Part shown: positions 1 to 5,673 of the stretch, in pieces
Layout: each line of letters begins with the position of its first letter
How positions within the stretch are numbered: the stretch's first letter is position 1
Assembly (NCBI GenBank): GCA_943327015.2
Contig: CALPVM020000169.1
Span: 1-5,679 of the forward strand
DNA length: 5,679 nt
DNA from: Akkermansia muciniphila
GTDB taxonomy: Bacteria; Pseudomonadota; Gammaproteobacteria; Burkholderiales; Burkholderiaceae_C
Direction of reading: 5' to 3'
The notes under the pieces: model-generated
The model's database searches: none
What the model was told of the DNA's origin: nothing
What the model saw: only the letters and a program-made list of their open reading frames with translations
Position numbers and translations under genes: made by a program

Positions 1-630
1 GACCATGTGTTTGTCAACCTCGCCAGCCAAAGCAGGTTGCCCCGTTTGCAAAAACTGTGGATGGCGCCGTTTCAGTTGCATAGCAAAATGATTGCCAAAA
101 TCAATGTGCTGGCCGCTGCAGCTGCCAAAGGCCAGCAAGCCCGGATTGCACTCAAAATGAATGCGCTCACTGACGAAAAACTGATTCAGGCACTGATGCT
201 AGCAGGACAACAGGGCGTAAAAATCGATTTGATTGTGCGTGGTGCTTGCATGCTTCCGGCGCAAGTTAAAGGACTGACCGACAACATACGGGTACGCTCC
301 ATTATCGGGCGCTTCTTGGAACACTCTCGCGTCTTTTATTTTTGTGTCGATCAGGAAGAAGATCTCTACCTTTCAAGCGCTGACTGGATGAGCCGTAACA
401 TGATGCGACGTGTAGAACTGGCCTGGCCGGTAACCGACCCGGTGCAGCGTCAGCGTTTGGTAGAAGAATGCCTAACTGCTTATATGCACGACAGTGTAGA
501 TGCGTGGGAACTCGGACCCGATGGTGCTTATACCCGTTGCCGTGCAGAGTCTAAAACCACTATGGTTTCAGCCCAATCTGCACTCATGAACCGTTATTTA
601 CGTGGCGACAAGGTAGAGCGTGGAGTCTGA
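1..630 (+). CDS. ppk1: Polyphosphate kinase PPK1, C-terminal part (5' end outside window)
   Basis: PPK1 reversibly moves the terminal phosphate of ATP onto inorganic polyphosphate through a phosphohistidine intermediate. The reading frame is open from base 1 and ends at TGA 628-630, giving the last 209 residues of a protein normally near 690. Visible family features, in order, are the LWMAPFQLH segment, a KMNALTD strand, LIVRG (its Arg near fragment residue 80), DNIRVRSIIGRFLEHSR and YLSSADWMSRN. The His of EHSR (bases 322-324) aligns with the second conserved active-site histidine, His592 in E. coli. About 100 residues follow it, which fits the family. The first catalytic His lies upstream of the window. 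The in-frame GTG at base 7 is internal, not a start. A sixA-like gene follows at once on the same strand, so the two are probably co-transcribed. Identity is secure; only the truncation by the window edge limits the call. Confidence 0.97.
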   Translation, partial: DHVFVNLASQSRLPRLQKLWMAPFQLHSKMIAKINVLAAAAAKGQQARIALKMNALTDEKLIQALMLAGQQGVKIDLIVRGACMLPAQVKGLTDNIRVRSIIGRFLEHSRVFYFCVDQEEDLYLSSADWMSRNMMRRVELAWPVTDPVQRQRLVEECLTAYMHDSVDAWELGPDGAYTRCRAESKTTMVSAQSALMNRYLRGDKVERGV

Positions 631-634
631 CACT

Positions 635-1096
635 ATGGATTTGATTTTATGGCGCCATGCTGAGGCCATTGATGTTGATTTGGTTGGCGACGACATGTTG
701 CGCACCCTTACCCCTCGTGGGGAGCGGCAGGCTGCACGCATGGCTGATTGGTTAAACCGCTTTTTGATTGATGGTACGCGCATTTACAGCAGTCCAGCCG
801 TGCGCACCGAGCAAACCGTGCAAGCGCTGCAACGCAAATATAAAACCAGCCCTTTGTTAGCACCCTTGAGTAATAGCGATCAATTGCTGGAGCTTGTGCA
901 GTGGCCCCACGCCAAAGGAAGTGTGTTGGTGGTAGGACACCAGCCTACTATGGGCGACACCATAGCCCGCCTGTTGGGAATGCCGGGTCATGCTATATCG
1001 GTCAAAAAAGGCTCGGTCTGGTGGTTGCGTTACCGCCAGCGCGATGACAACGGTCAAACCGTTGTCATGTCGGTGCAAACACCAGATTTGCTTTAG
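635..1096 (+). CDS. sixA: SixA-type phosphohistidine phosphatase (histidine phosphatase superfamily)
   Basis: A predicted cytoplasmic phosphatase of 153 residues, the usual size for SixA. It removes phosphate from phosphohistidine; in E. coli the target studied is a phosphotransfer protein. The N-terminus MDLILWRHAEA carries the Arg-His pair of the superfamily (R7, H8; H8 is the predicted phospho-acceptor). LTPRGERQA, SSPAVRTEQT (R57) and VVGHQP (second catalytic H102) follow. I chose ATG 635 because GGAG at 622-625 lies nine bases ahead and the protein then begins directly at the first conserved strand. An in-frame GTG at 620 would add five residues and overlap the ppk1 end by 11 bases. The gene begins four bases after the ppk1 stop, so an operon is likely. 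Its last codons carry a perfect inverted repeat (1044-1068). The substrate in this organism is unknown. Confidence 0.93.
   Translation: MDLILWRHAEAIDVDLVGDDMLRTLTPRGERQAARMADWLNRFLIDGTRIYSSPAVRTEQTVQALQRKYKTSPLLAPLSNSDQLLELVQWPHAKGSVLVVGHQPTMGDTIARLLGMPGHAISVKKGSVWWLRYRQRDDNGQTVVMSVQTPDLL
1044..1068. repeat. Perfect 11-bp inverted repeat at the 3' end of sixA
   Basis: The arms atgacaacggt (1044-1054) and accgttgtcat (1058-1068) are exact reverse complements around a three-base loop, caa. The repeat lies inside the sixA coding sequence (about codons 137-145), 26 bases before its stop, and 37 bases beyond the stop of the convergent small gene. Neither strand has a T-run directly after it, so it is not a standard intrinsic terminator. 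It could still form an RNA hairpin at the 3' end of either transcript. Confidence 0.75.
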
Positions 1097-1104
1097 ACCG
1101 GGCC

Positions 1105-1518
1105 TTATTCCGCAATATTTTTTGAGGGTCTGCCGGTTTTTAGACTGGGAACCGACTGGATCGCCTTTAAAAAATCGTCATCGCTCAAAGCAGCCAAGGC
1201 TTTAATTCCGGCTCGGAGTAATTCCGTTTTTTTGGCCGGGCTGGCAAGTTGGTTGCTTCTGTCTTTGAGCTCCTGCAGTACGGTGTATTCAGCTTTGGGA
1301 AAAGTAAAGCTGTCGCGCACCATTTTTGGTTTTTTGGCTTTGCTGGCTTTTTCCTGTGCCGGCACTGGCGTGGCTGACGTCACTGCTGGCGCTACAGTGA
1401 CAGCTTTGGCAGATGGGCTTTTGACTGTAGTGGATCTGGTGCGGGCAGGGCGCTTGGCCGCTGTTTTTGCAGCGGTTTTTGCCGGTGTGGTGTCGTTGGC
1501 GGTGGTGCTGGTGCTCAT
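1105..1518 (-). CDS. Basic Lys/Ala-rich protein with ribbon-helix-helix-like C-terminal domain, putative DNA-binding
   Basis: A 137-residue protein of a kind common but mostly uncharacterised in Burkholderiales. Residues 1-65 are low-complexity (Ala, Lys, Thr, Pro), like histone H1 tails, with a KTAAKTAAKR repeat at 14-23. From about 67 a compact domain starts with VRDSFTFPKAEY (a strand), then two predicted helices around VLQELKDRSNQ and KKTELLRAGIKALAAL, the strand-helix-helix order of ribbon-helix-helix proteins. The tail has LKTGRPSK, with a GRP core like that of AT-hooks. The start at ATG 1518 is chosen because GAGGA (1526-1530 on this strand) lies seven bases upstream; a longer reading to 1593 would read through the promoter. 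The stop is eight bases from the convergent sixA stop. DNA or nucleoid binding is inferred from composition and fold pattern only. Confidence 0.8.
   Translation of the reverse strand: MSTSTTANDTTPAKTAAKTAAKRPARTRSTTVKSPSAKAVTVAPAVTSATPVPAQEKASKAKKPKMVRDSFTFPKAEYTVLQELKDRSNQLASPAKKTELLRAGIKALAALSDDDFLKAIQSVPSLKTGRPSKNIAE
1453..1479 (-). repeat. Tandem Lys-Thr-Ala-Ala coding repeat
   Basis: This stretch encodes two and a quarter copies of Lys-Thr-Ala-Ala in the basic arm of the small protein. The copies use different codons for the same residues, so selection on protein composition, or an old duplication, is more likely than recent slippage. Confidence 0.7.
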
Positions 1519-1549
1519 GGGGTAATCCTCAAGTAAAACATTTATATAG

Positions 1550-1577
1550 TTTATATTATTTGTATCGTTATGGTCAA
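1550..1577 (-). promoter_or_regulatory. Sigma70-type promoter for the small DNA-binding-like gene
   Basis: Read on the minus strand, TTGACC (1577-1572; five of six to the -35 consensus) is followed after 16 bases by TATAAA (1555-1550; five of six to the -10). This predicts a start near 1543 and a leader of about 25 bases before ATG 1518. The surrounding DNA is clearly AT-rich compared with the genes on either side. The -35 box overlaps the palindrome at 1573-1587. Confidence 0.7.
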
Positions 1578-1587
1578 TTCGATTGAC
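1573..1587. promoter_or_regulatory. 15-base palindrome, candidate operator
   Basis: GTCAATTCGATTGAC has perfect six-base arms around TCG. Each arm carries TTGAC reading outward on its own strand: TTGACC on the minus strand is the -35 of the small gene, and TTGACT on the plus strand (1583-1588) could be a weak -35 toward the EAL-GGDEF gene, though no good -10 follows. The position inside a divergent promoter region suggests a repressor site. Autoregulation by the ribbon-helix-helix-like neighbour is an inference. Confidence 0.5.
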
Positions 1588-1636
1588 TAACAAACTTGAG
1601 GTAAATCACTAATTTCCACTGGCTACAAGGGCACAA

Positions 1637-1687
1637 ATGTCACAGCCTTGTCATGGTTCGTTTCTAGACTTACAACAACCAGACTGA
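1637..1687 (+). other. Possible 16-codon upstream reading frame ahead of the EAL-GGDEF gene
   Basis: ATG 1637 opens a 16-codon frame (MSQPCHGSFLDLQQPD) ending at TGA 1685-1687, ten bases before the EAL-GGDEF start at 1698. AAGGG at 1627-1631 lies five bases upstream, a better ribosome site than anything ahead of 1698. That site overlaps one arm of a six-base inverted repeat (ACAAGG 1625-1630, CCTTGT 1646-1651). The peptide has no recognised motif. It may be a coupling or leader peptide, or chance. Confidence 0.25.
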
Positions 1688-1697
1688 ATTTCGCCAT

Positions 1698-3503
1698 ATG
1701 CACACCCTAGCCTTTAAAAGCGCTTCGCCCATTATGTTCATACCTCGGGGTCATCACTCTTTAGCGCAGGTACTGCTCAATGGCAGCATATACCCTGTGT
1801 TTCAGCCCATCATCAACTTGGCGGATGCCAGTGTTTATGCCCACGAGTCATTGATTCGCGGGCCACAGGGCACGCCAATGCACACACCGGATGCACTGTT
1901 TCGTGAAGCAGAACGTGAATCCCTGAGCTACGAGTTTGAGAGTGCTTGTGTTACCACAGCCATGCAAGCCTGGAGCCACATGGATACACCCGGGCGGCTT
2001 TATCTCAACATCAGTGCCAACGCTTTAACCCATGCGTTTGTACAAAATGGAAAAAATGCATTGCTGGACTGGATAGCCAAATTGCAACTAAAAACCCGCA
2101 TGATTGTGCTGGAGTTAACCGAACATGAACGGCTAGACAATTTAGACCAATTGCTAGAAGTTGCCAACCAGTTGCGTTCTGTTGGCGTTGCGTTAGCGCT
2201 GGACGACTTTGGCGATGGCCGCTCCAGCCTGCGCTTGTGGTCGGAGCTCAAACCCGAAATAGTGAAAATCGACAAGTACTTTATTAAAGATGTAAGTACC
2301 AATGGCAACAAGCTCAAAACCATTCAGGCTTTGCAGCAAATTGCGGATGTGTTCGGCACCTCACTGGTTGCAGAGGGAATCGAAGATATTGCCGACTTGC
2401 GCGTTCTGCGCGACTTGGGCATTACCTACGGGCAGGGCTACTTCATAGGCTATCCATCCCGCCAACCGTTGCAACACGTCAGCGATCTGGTGCGCCAAAC
2501 AATTTTTGAGCGTCAGGTGGCGGTGTTTCCTGAGCTAAGCCGATCATCCCAGGGCGGCCACTTGCGGAGTTTGTCGTTATTACACGCACCCACAGTAACC
2601 GTAGACACCTGTAACGATGAGCTGGCTGAGCTATTCGCGCAAGATGCATCACTCCATGCGGTAGCCGTGTTGTCGGGCGATAAACCTGCGGGAATTATCA
2701 ATCGCGTTCAGTTTATGAACGAGTTCAGCAAGCTCTATTACCGCGAAGTATGGGGGCGTAAGTCGTGCAGAAGCCATATTAATTTCGAGCCAAGAATCGT
2801 AGAGCGCAACCACAGCGTGGATGAACTGGTCGGAATTCTGACCTCGCAAGACCAGCGCTACCTGAGTGATGGCTTTATAGCCACCGACAACGGCAAATAC
2901 ATAGGCATAGGAACCGGCGACCAACTGGTACGTTCTGTCACCGAGATGCGCATCGAAGCGGCTCGCCATGCCAACCCGTTGACGTTTTTGCCTGGTAACA
3001 TTCCCATTAGCCAGCACATGGAGCGGCTGATGAAAAAGAAAGTACCCTTTGTAGCCTGTTATGCCGACCTGAATAATTTCAAGCCCTACAACGACCACTA
3101 TGGTTACTGGCGTGGCGACGAGATGATCCGCTTGCTGGCTCGCATAGCTATGGAGCATTGCGACTCTCAGCGCGACTTTTTAGGGCATGTGGGCGGCGAC
3201 GACTTTATATTTCTGTTTCAAAGCCACGATTGGCGCGAACGCAGTCAACGCATTGTCACTGAGTTCGCTGAGCGCGCATTGGCCATGTTTGACGACGAGG
3301 CACGCACGCGCGGAGGTATCGAGGCAGAAGACCGCCATGGTGTTATGCGGTTTTTTCCTTGCACCACAGTATCCATTGGTGCGGTTGCCATAGACACCCA
3401 CAAATACACGCGTGCCGAAGAAGTTGCCAATTTGGCAGCCATGGCCAAGCACAATGCCAAACTGGCTGGAGGCGTGTGCGAATACCGTGATGGGCTGGTT
3501 TAA
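1698..3503 (+). CDS. EAL / CBS-like / GGDEF cyclic-di-GMP enzyme
   Basis: A 601-residue protein with no signal peptide or membrane segment, so probably cytoplasmic. Residues about 24-268 form an EAL phosphodiesterase domain, which opens cyclic di-GMP to pGpG. The signature reads ESL (50-52), and the other expected residues are present: N104 (NIS), E139 (ELTE), DDFG 169-172, K190, E226 (AEGIE) and Q246 (GQGYFIGYP). Residues about 297-415 resemble a CBS pair, including GIINR and GKYIGIGTG. Residues about 450-597 form a GGDEF diguanylate cyclase domain with ADLNNFK (456-462) and a GGDDF signature (499-503). The inhibitory RxxD site is replaced by SQRD (490-493). ATG 1698 has no clear Shine-Dalgarno; ATG 1734 is an alternative just before the domain. 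The stop overlaps that of convergent ppx. Both catalytic activities look possible, but which dominates cannot be told from sequence. Confidence 0.93.
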   Translation: MHTLAFKSASPIMFIPRGHHSLAQVLLNGSIYPVFQPIINLADASVYAHESLIRGPQGTPMHTPDALFREAERESLSYEFESACVTTAMQAWSHMDTPGRLYLNISANALTHAFVQNGKNALLDWIAKLQLKTRMIVLELTEHERLDNLDQLLEVANQLRSVGVALALDDFGDGRSSLRLWSELKPEIVKIDKYFIKDVSTNGNKLKTIQALQQIADVFGTSLVAEGIEDIADLRVLRDLGITYGQGYFIGYPSRQPLQHVSDLVRQTIFERQVAVFPELSRSSQGGHLRSLSLLHAPTVTVDTCNDELAELFAQDASLHAVAVLSGDKPAGIINRVQFMNEFSKLYYREVWGRKSCRSHINFEPRIVERNHSVDELVGILTSQDQRYLSDGFIATDNGKYIGIGTGDQLVRSVTEMRIEAARHANPLTFLPGNIPISQHMERLMKKKVPFVACYADLNNFKPYNDHYGYWRGDEMIRLLARIAMEHCDSQRDFLGHVGGDDFIFLFQSHDWRERSQRIVTEFAERALAMFDDEARTRGGIEAEDRHGVMRFFPCTTVSIGAVAIDTHKYTRAEEVANLAAMAKHNAKLAGGVCEYRDGLV

Positions 3504-5008
3504 ATTCCGCTAAGCTCCAAAGTCCAAGGGGTCTTTTGCCAGGCTAGTACTTCTTCGCGCAGCAAATGTGCAGACTGTGGAAACTGGCCGGCCCATTCGC
3601 TACGGCAGCTGATGCGTAGCTGCCGTGGCTGACCCTCAACGCGCTGTAATGCCATCCCTTGCAGGTCGGGGTCGCGTCGGGCATGGCATAGCAATACGGC
3701 CACGCGTAAAGCCAGCAATTGCATTACCAGCTCCTCATCGCCCAATGAGGTTTCAATTTTGCGTAACTTGCCACGATGACCCAACACCAGCAAACTTAGG
3801 CGTTGCAATTCTGATATGGAGAAACCCATTACATCGGCATTGGCCAAAATGTAGGCACCGTGCTTGTGGTAATCGCTGTGTGAAATATGGCTGCCAATTT
3901 CATGCAATTCGGCCGCCCATGTAAGCTTACGCAACAGGCGGTCGTCTTCCAAGGCCAGTGGTGGGGTGGTGGCAGGCACCAGTTGGCGAAACAGTTGGGT
4001 TGCTACGGAGCTTACCCGCTTACCGTGGGTGGTGTCTACACTGAACTTGCTAGCCAAACGTTGCACGCTCTTGGTACGCAAATCACCATCATTGCCTGAG
4101 GTTCCCAAAATATCGCAAATCAGACCATGCCGTAAACCACCGGTTGCAAGGTGCATCGTTTTGATGTTGAGCAAGCTAAAAACCGCGCGCATAACACTTA
4201 CACCGCCGCCAATAATGGCCTTGCGATCTTCCCGCATGCCATTGATACGCAAGCGATCAATGCTTTGCGCCGTCACCAAACGTTCCAAAATCCAGTCCAA
4301 GCCCTCTTGCGTGATGCTGCCTGTTGGCCAGCCAGCGGCCACCAGCACGTCACCGATAGCACCTACAGTGCCGGCAGATCCGTAGGTCATGTCCCACAGG
4401 TCGGGTCGGTAGGCATCAAGAGCTTCGTCCAGAACCGCTTTGGCGGCAATTTCTGCCATTTCAAATGCTTTTTTAGAGAAAATGCCATCCGCAAAATAGC
4501 GCTTAGACCAAGCAATACTCCCCACCCTAAAAGATTCCATAATTTTGGATTGACGCCCCTCGCCCAGAATCAATTCGGTTGAGCGGCCTCCAATATCAAT
4601 CACCAGCCTACGCTCAGCACCATCGGGCAGCAAATGAGACACACCTTGGTAAATGAGCCGTGCTTCTTCACGACCTGAAATCACGTCAATCGGGAAACCC
4701 AGAATTGCATTGGCACGTTGCAAAAAAATATCGCGGTTACGCGCTTCTCGCAGAGTTTGGGTGGCTACAGCACGTACTTCTTCGGGCTTGAATCCGGCAA
4801 GACGCTCTCCAAAGCGCGCCAGACAGTCCCAACCCGCTTGCATCGCATCTTGTGTGAGGTTGCGATCTTCGTCCAGACCACCGCCCTGACGCACGGTTTC
4901 CTTAATATATTCTGTTCGGCGAAATTCGCCATGGTCTATGCGCCCAATTTCAAGGCGAAAGCTGTTTGAACCTAAATCAACAGCAGCAATGCGGTTTCCG
5001 GTTTGCAT
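3500..5008 (-). CDS. ppx: Exopolyphosphatase, Ppx/GppA family
   Basis: A 502-residue protein, near the usual size for Ppx (about 500), predicted to release terminal phosphate from polyphosphate chains in the cytoplasm. It has the actin-like ATPase fold pattern: AAVDLGSNSFRLEIG (8-22, first phosphate loop), SGREEARLIYQGV (111-123, with the conserved catalytic Glu), VIDIGGRSTELI (136-147, second phosphate loop, Arg where Gly is commoner), YGSAGTVGA (209-217) and GGGVSVMRAVF (267-277). After HLATGGLRHGL comes a C-terminal HD-like region with LHEIGSHISHSDYHKHGAYIL (368-388), as in full-length Ppx. GppA (pppGpp phosphatase) belongs to the same family, but the ppk linkage favours Ppx. ATG 5008 is chosen over an in-frame TTG at 5017 because it meets the conserved start; GGAA lies only three to four bases upstream, a tight spacing. 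The upstream gap holds a structured hairpin. Confidence 0.93.
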   Translation of the reverse strand: MQTGNRIAAVDLGSNSFRLEIGRIDHGEFRRTEYIKETVRQGGGLDEDRNLTQDAMQAGWDCLARFGERLAGFKPEEVRAVATQTLREARNRDIFLQRANAILGFPIDVISGREEARLIYQGVSHLLPDGAERRLVIDIGGRSTELILGEGRQSKIMESFRVGSIAWSKRYFADGIFSKKAFEMAEIAAKAVLDEALDAYRPDLWDMTYGSAGTVGAIGDVLVAAGWPTGSITQEGLDWILERLVTAQSIDRLRINGMREDRKAIIGGGVSVMRAVFSLLNIKTMHLATGGLRHGLICDILGTSGNDGDLRTKSVQRLASKFSVDTTHGKRVSSVATQLFRQLVPATTPPLALEDDRLLRKLTWAAELHEIGSHISHSDYHKHGAYILANADVMGFSISELQRLSLLVLGHRGKLRKIETSLGDEELVMQLLALRVAVLLCHARRDPDLQGMALQRVEGQPRQLRISCRSEWAGQFPQSAHLLREEVLAWQKTPWTLELSGI

Positions 5009-5030
5009 CGATTCCAAAATTTCTTATCAA

Positions 5031-5092
5031 TATAAAAAGGACTGAGCATATCACCGCCACCCGCAATTGGGTACGAAAATGCTGCAGTCCTT
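5031..5092 (-). terminator. Long hairpin with T-tract upstream of ppx (terminator, leader or small RNA)
   Basis: On the minus strand AAGGACTGCAGCAT (5092-5079) pairs with ATGCTCAGTCCTT (5049-5037), 13 pairs with a single bulged C. The loop holds a small nested stem, ACCC/GGGT (5059-5062 with 5069-5072, plus strand). TTTTT (5038-5034) ends the descending side, as in an intrinsic terminator. It lies between the fasciclin gene and ppx, with its T-tract about 25 bases before the ppx start. It may terminate readthrough from the fasciclin gene, regulate ppx, or be the end of a small RNA. I do not recognise it as a known riboswitch. Confidence 0.55.
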
Positions 5093-5106
5093 AAAAAAAC
5101 GGCCGG

Positions 5107-5131
5107 AAAAGCTCTGTCAGTGAGAGCTTTT
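5107..5131 (-). terminator. Hairpin terminator of the fasciclin gene
   Basis: The nine-base arms AAAAGCTCT and AGAGCTTTT (perfect complements, seven-base loop) start at the fasciclin stop codon (TAA 5132-5130). On the minus strand the stem ends in TTTT and, after CCGGCCG, a seven-T run (5099-5093). On the plus strand it is followed by a T-rich run to 5138, so it could work in both directions. Confidence 0.65.
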
Positions 5132-5636
5132 ATTTTTTGGGAGCTGGGGGCAATAGCACGGTGTCCACCACATGGATGACACCGTTGGTAGCTTCAACGT
5201 CAGCTTGCGTAACCAATGCGTTTTCTACCGTAACCATGTCACCGGCTTTAGATACTTCAATGGTGGCACCTTGAACGGTTTTGACTTTGCTGTTTTTAAC
5301 TTCTGCAGCCATCACTTTACCCGCAATAACGTGGTATGTGAGTACAGATTTCAGCTGGTCTGGGTTCTTGGCCAGGTCGTCCATGGTCTTGGCTGGTACT
5401 GCTTTGAATGCGTCATTGGTGGGCGCAAACACCGTTAAAGGACCTGCTGCTTTGAGTGTATCCGTCAAACCTGCTTTGGTAACTAAACCGTTGAGAGTGC
5501 TTAATTCAGGCTTTTTGCCAAGTGTATCGGCTAAATCGCTAGGTTTGTTTGTGCTGGCACAGCCCGCCATGGTGGCTACCAATGCTGCTGCAAAAATGGT
5601 TCTACGGCTCAAAAGAATGACAGAAGATGCGTACAT
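5130..5636 (-). CDS. FAS1 (fasciclin) domain lipoprotein
   Basis: A 168-residue exported protein. Residues 11-25 form a short lipoprotein-type signal (Arg-Arg, then a hydrophobic stretch) ending at MAGC, so C26 is the likely lipidated residue; Met at -3 is less usual than Leu. Residues about 43-165 form one FAS1 domain, with the TVFAPTNDAF motif (68-77), the central YH pair (101-102) and the closing NGVIHVVDTVLLPP motif (151-164). FAS1 proteins act at the cell surface, often in adhesion; the bacterial single-domain forms have no settled role. The start at ATG 5636 has a weak AGGG site eight bases upstream and gives an intact signal. The gene has its own terminator, so it is probably not in an operon with ppx. 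No functional tie to polyphosphate is visible. Confidence 0.93.
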   Translation of the reverse strand: MYASSVILLSRRTIFAAALVATMAGCASTNKPSDLADTLGKKPELSTLNGLVTKAGLTDTLKAAGPLTVFAPTNDAFKAVPAKTMDDLAKNPDQLKSVLTYHVIAGKVMAAEVKNSKVKTVQGATIEVSKAGDMVTVENALVTQADVEATNGVIHVVDTVLLPPAPKK

Positions 5637-5644
5637 GATTAGCC

Positions 5645-5667
5645 CTATGGAGTTAAAAAAACCATAG
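5645..5667. repeat. 6-bp inverted repeat in the fasciclin leader
   Basis: CTATGG (5645-5650) and CCATAG (5662-5667) are exact complements around an A-rich 11-base spacer, just upstream of the fasciclin start. One arm adjoins the weak AGGG ribosome site. It could be an operator or a leader hairpin; six bases is weak evidence. Confidence 0.35.
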
Positions 5668-5673
5668 CTTATA
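5668..5673 (-). promoter_or_regulatory. Possible -10 box of the fasciclin gene
   Basis: TATAAG on the minus strand matches five of six bases of the -10 consensus and would give a leader of about 25 bases. The matching -35 would lie beyond the window end, so this cannot be confirmed here. Confidence 0.3.

Larger units (their letters stand above)
1527..1601. repeat. 8-bp inverted repeat flanking the divergent promoter region
   Basis: CCTCAAGT at 1527-1534 and ACTTGAGG at 1594-1601 are exact reverse complements, 59 bases apart, and bracket the AT-rich promoter region. The left copy includes most of the ribosome binding site of the minus-strand small gene. The right copy lies in the upstream region of the EAL-GGDEF gene. 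They may be paired protein sites or chance; an eight-base match over this distance is only modest evidence. Confidence 0.4.

Noticed and set aside
1232..1525. Plus-strand open frame opposite the small basic gene
   Set aside because: It is the antisense of the Ala/Lys-rich coding region; its hydrophobic look comes from reversed Ala and Lys codons, and the minus-strand gene has a promoter, ribosome site and recognisable domain.
1519..1593. N-terminal extension of the small basic protein to 1593
   Set aside because: The extension would be translated from the predicted promoter and palindrome; ATG 1518 has a well-placed GAGGA site.
1583..1613. Plus-strand promoter for the EAL-GGDEF gene
   Set aside because: TTGACT is a fair -35, but the only -10-like sequences sit at poor spacing (ACTAAT after 19 bases) or match poorly.
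2649..3158. Minus-strand open frame of 169 codons
   Set aside because: It lies fully opposite the CBS-like and GGDEF regions of a well-supported gene and shows no family motif.
3519..3537. Weak hairpin followed by four T after the EAL-GGDEF stop
   Set aside because: The stem has a central mismatch and only six pairs, lies inside ppx codons, and is too weak to call a terminator.
5009..5017. TTG start for ppx three codons upstream
   Set aside because: A rare start codon with no clear ribosome site; ATG 5008 gives the usual Ppx N-terminus.
5281..5667. Plus-strand open frame of 128 codons
   Set aside because: It is antisense to the clear FAS1 lipoprotein gene and has no recognisable domain.
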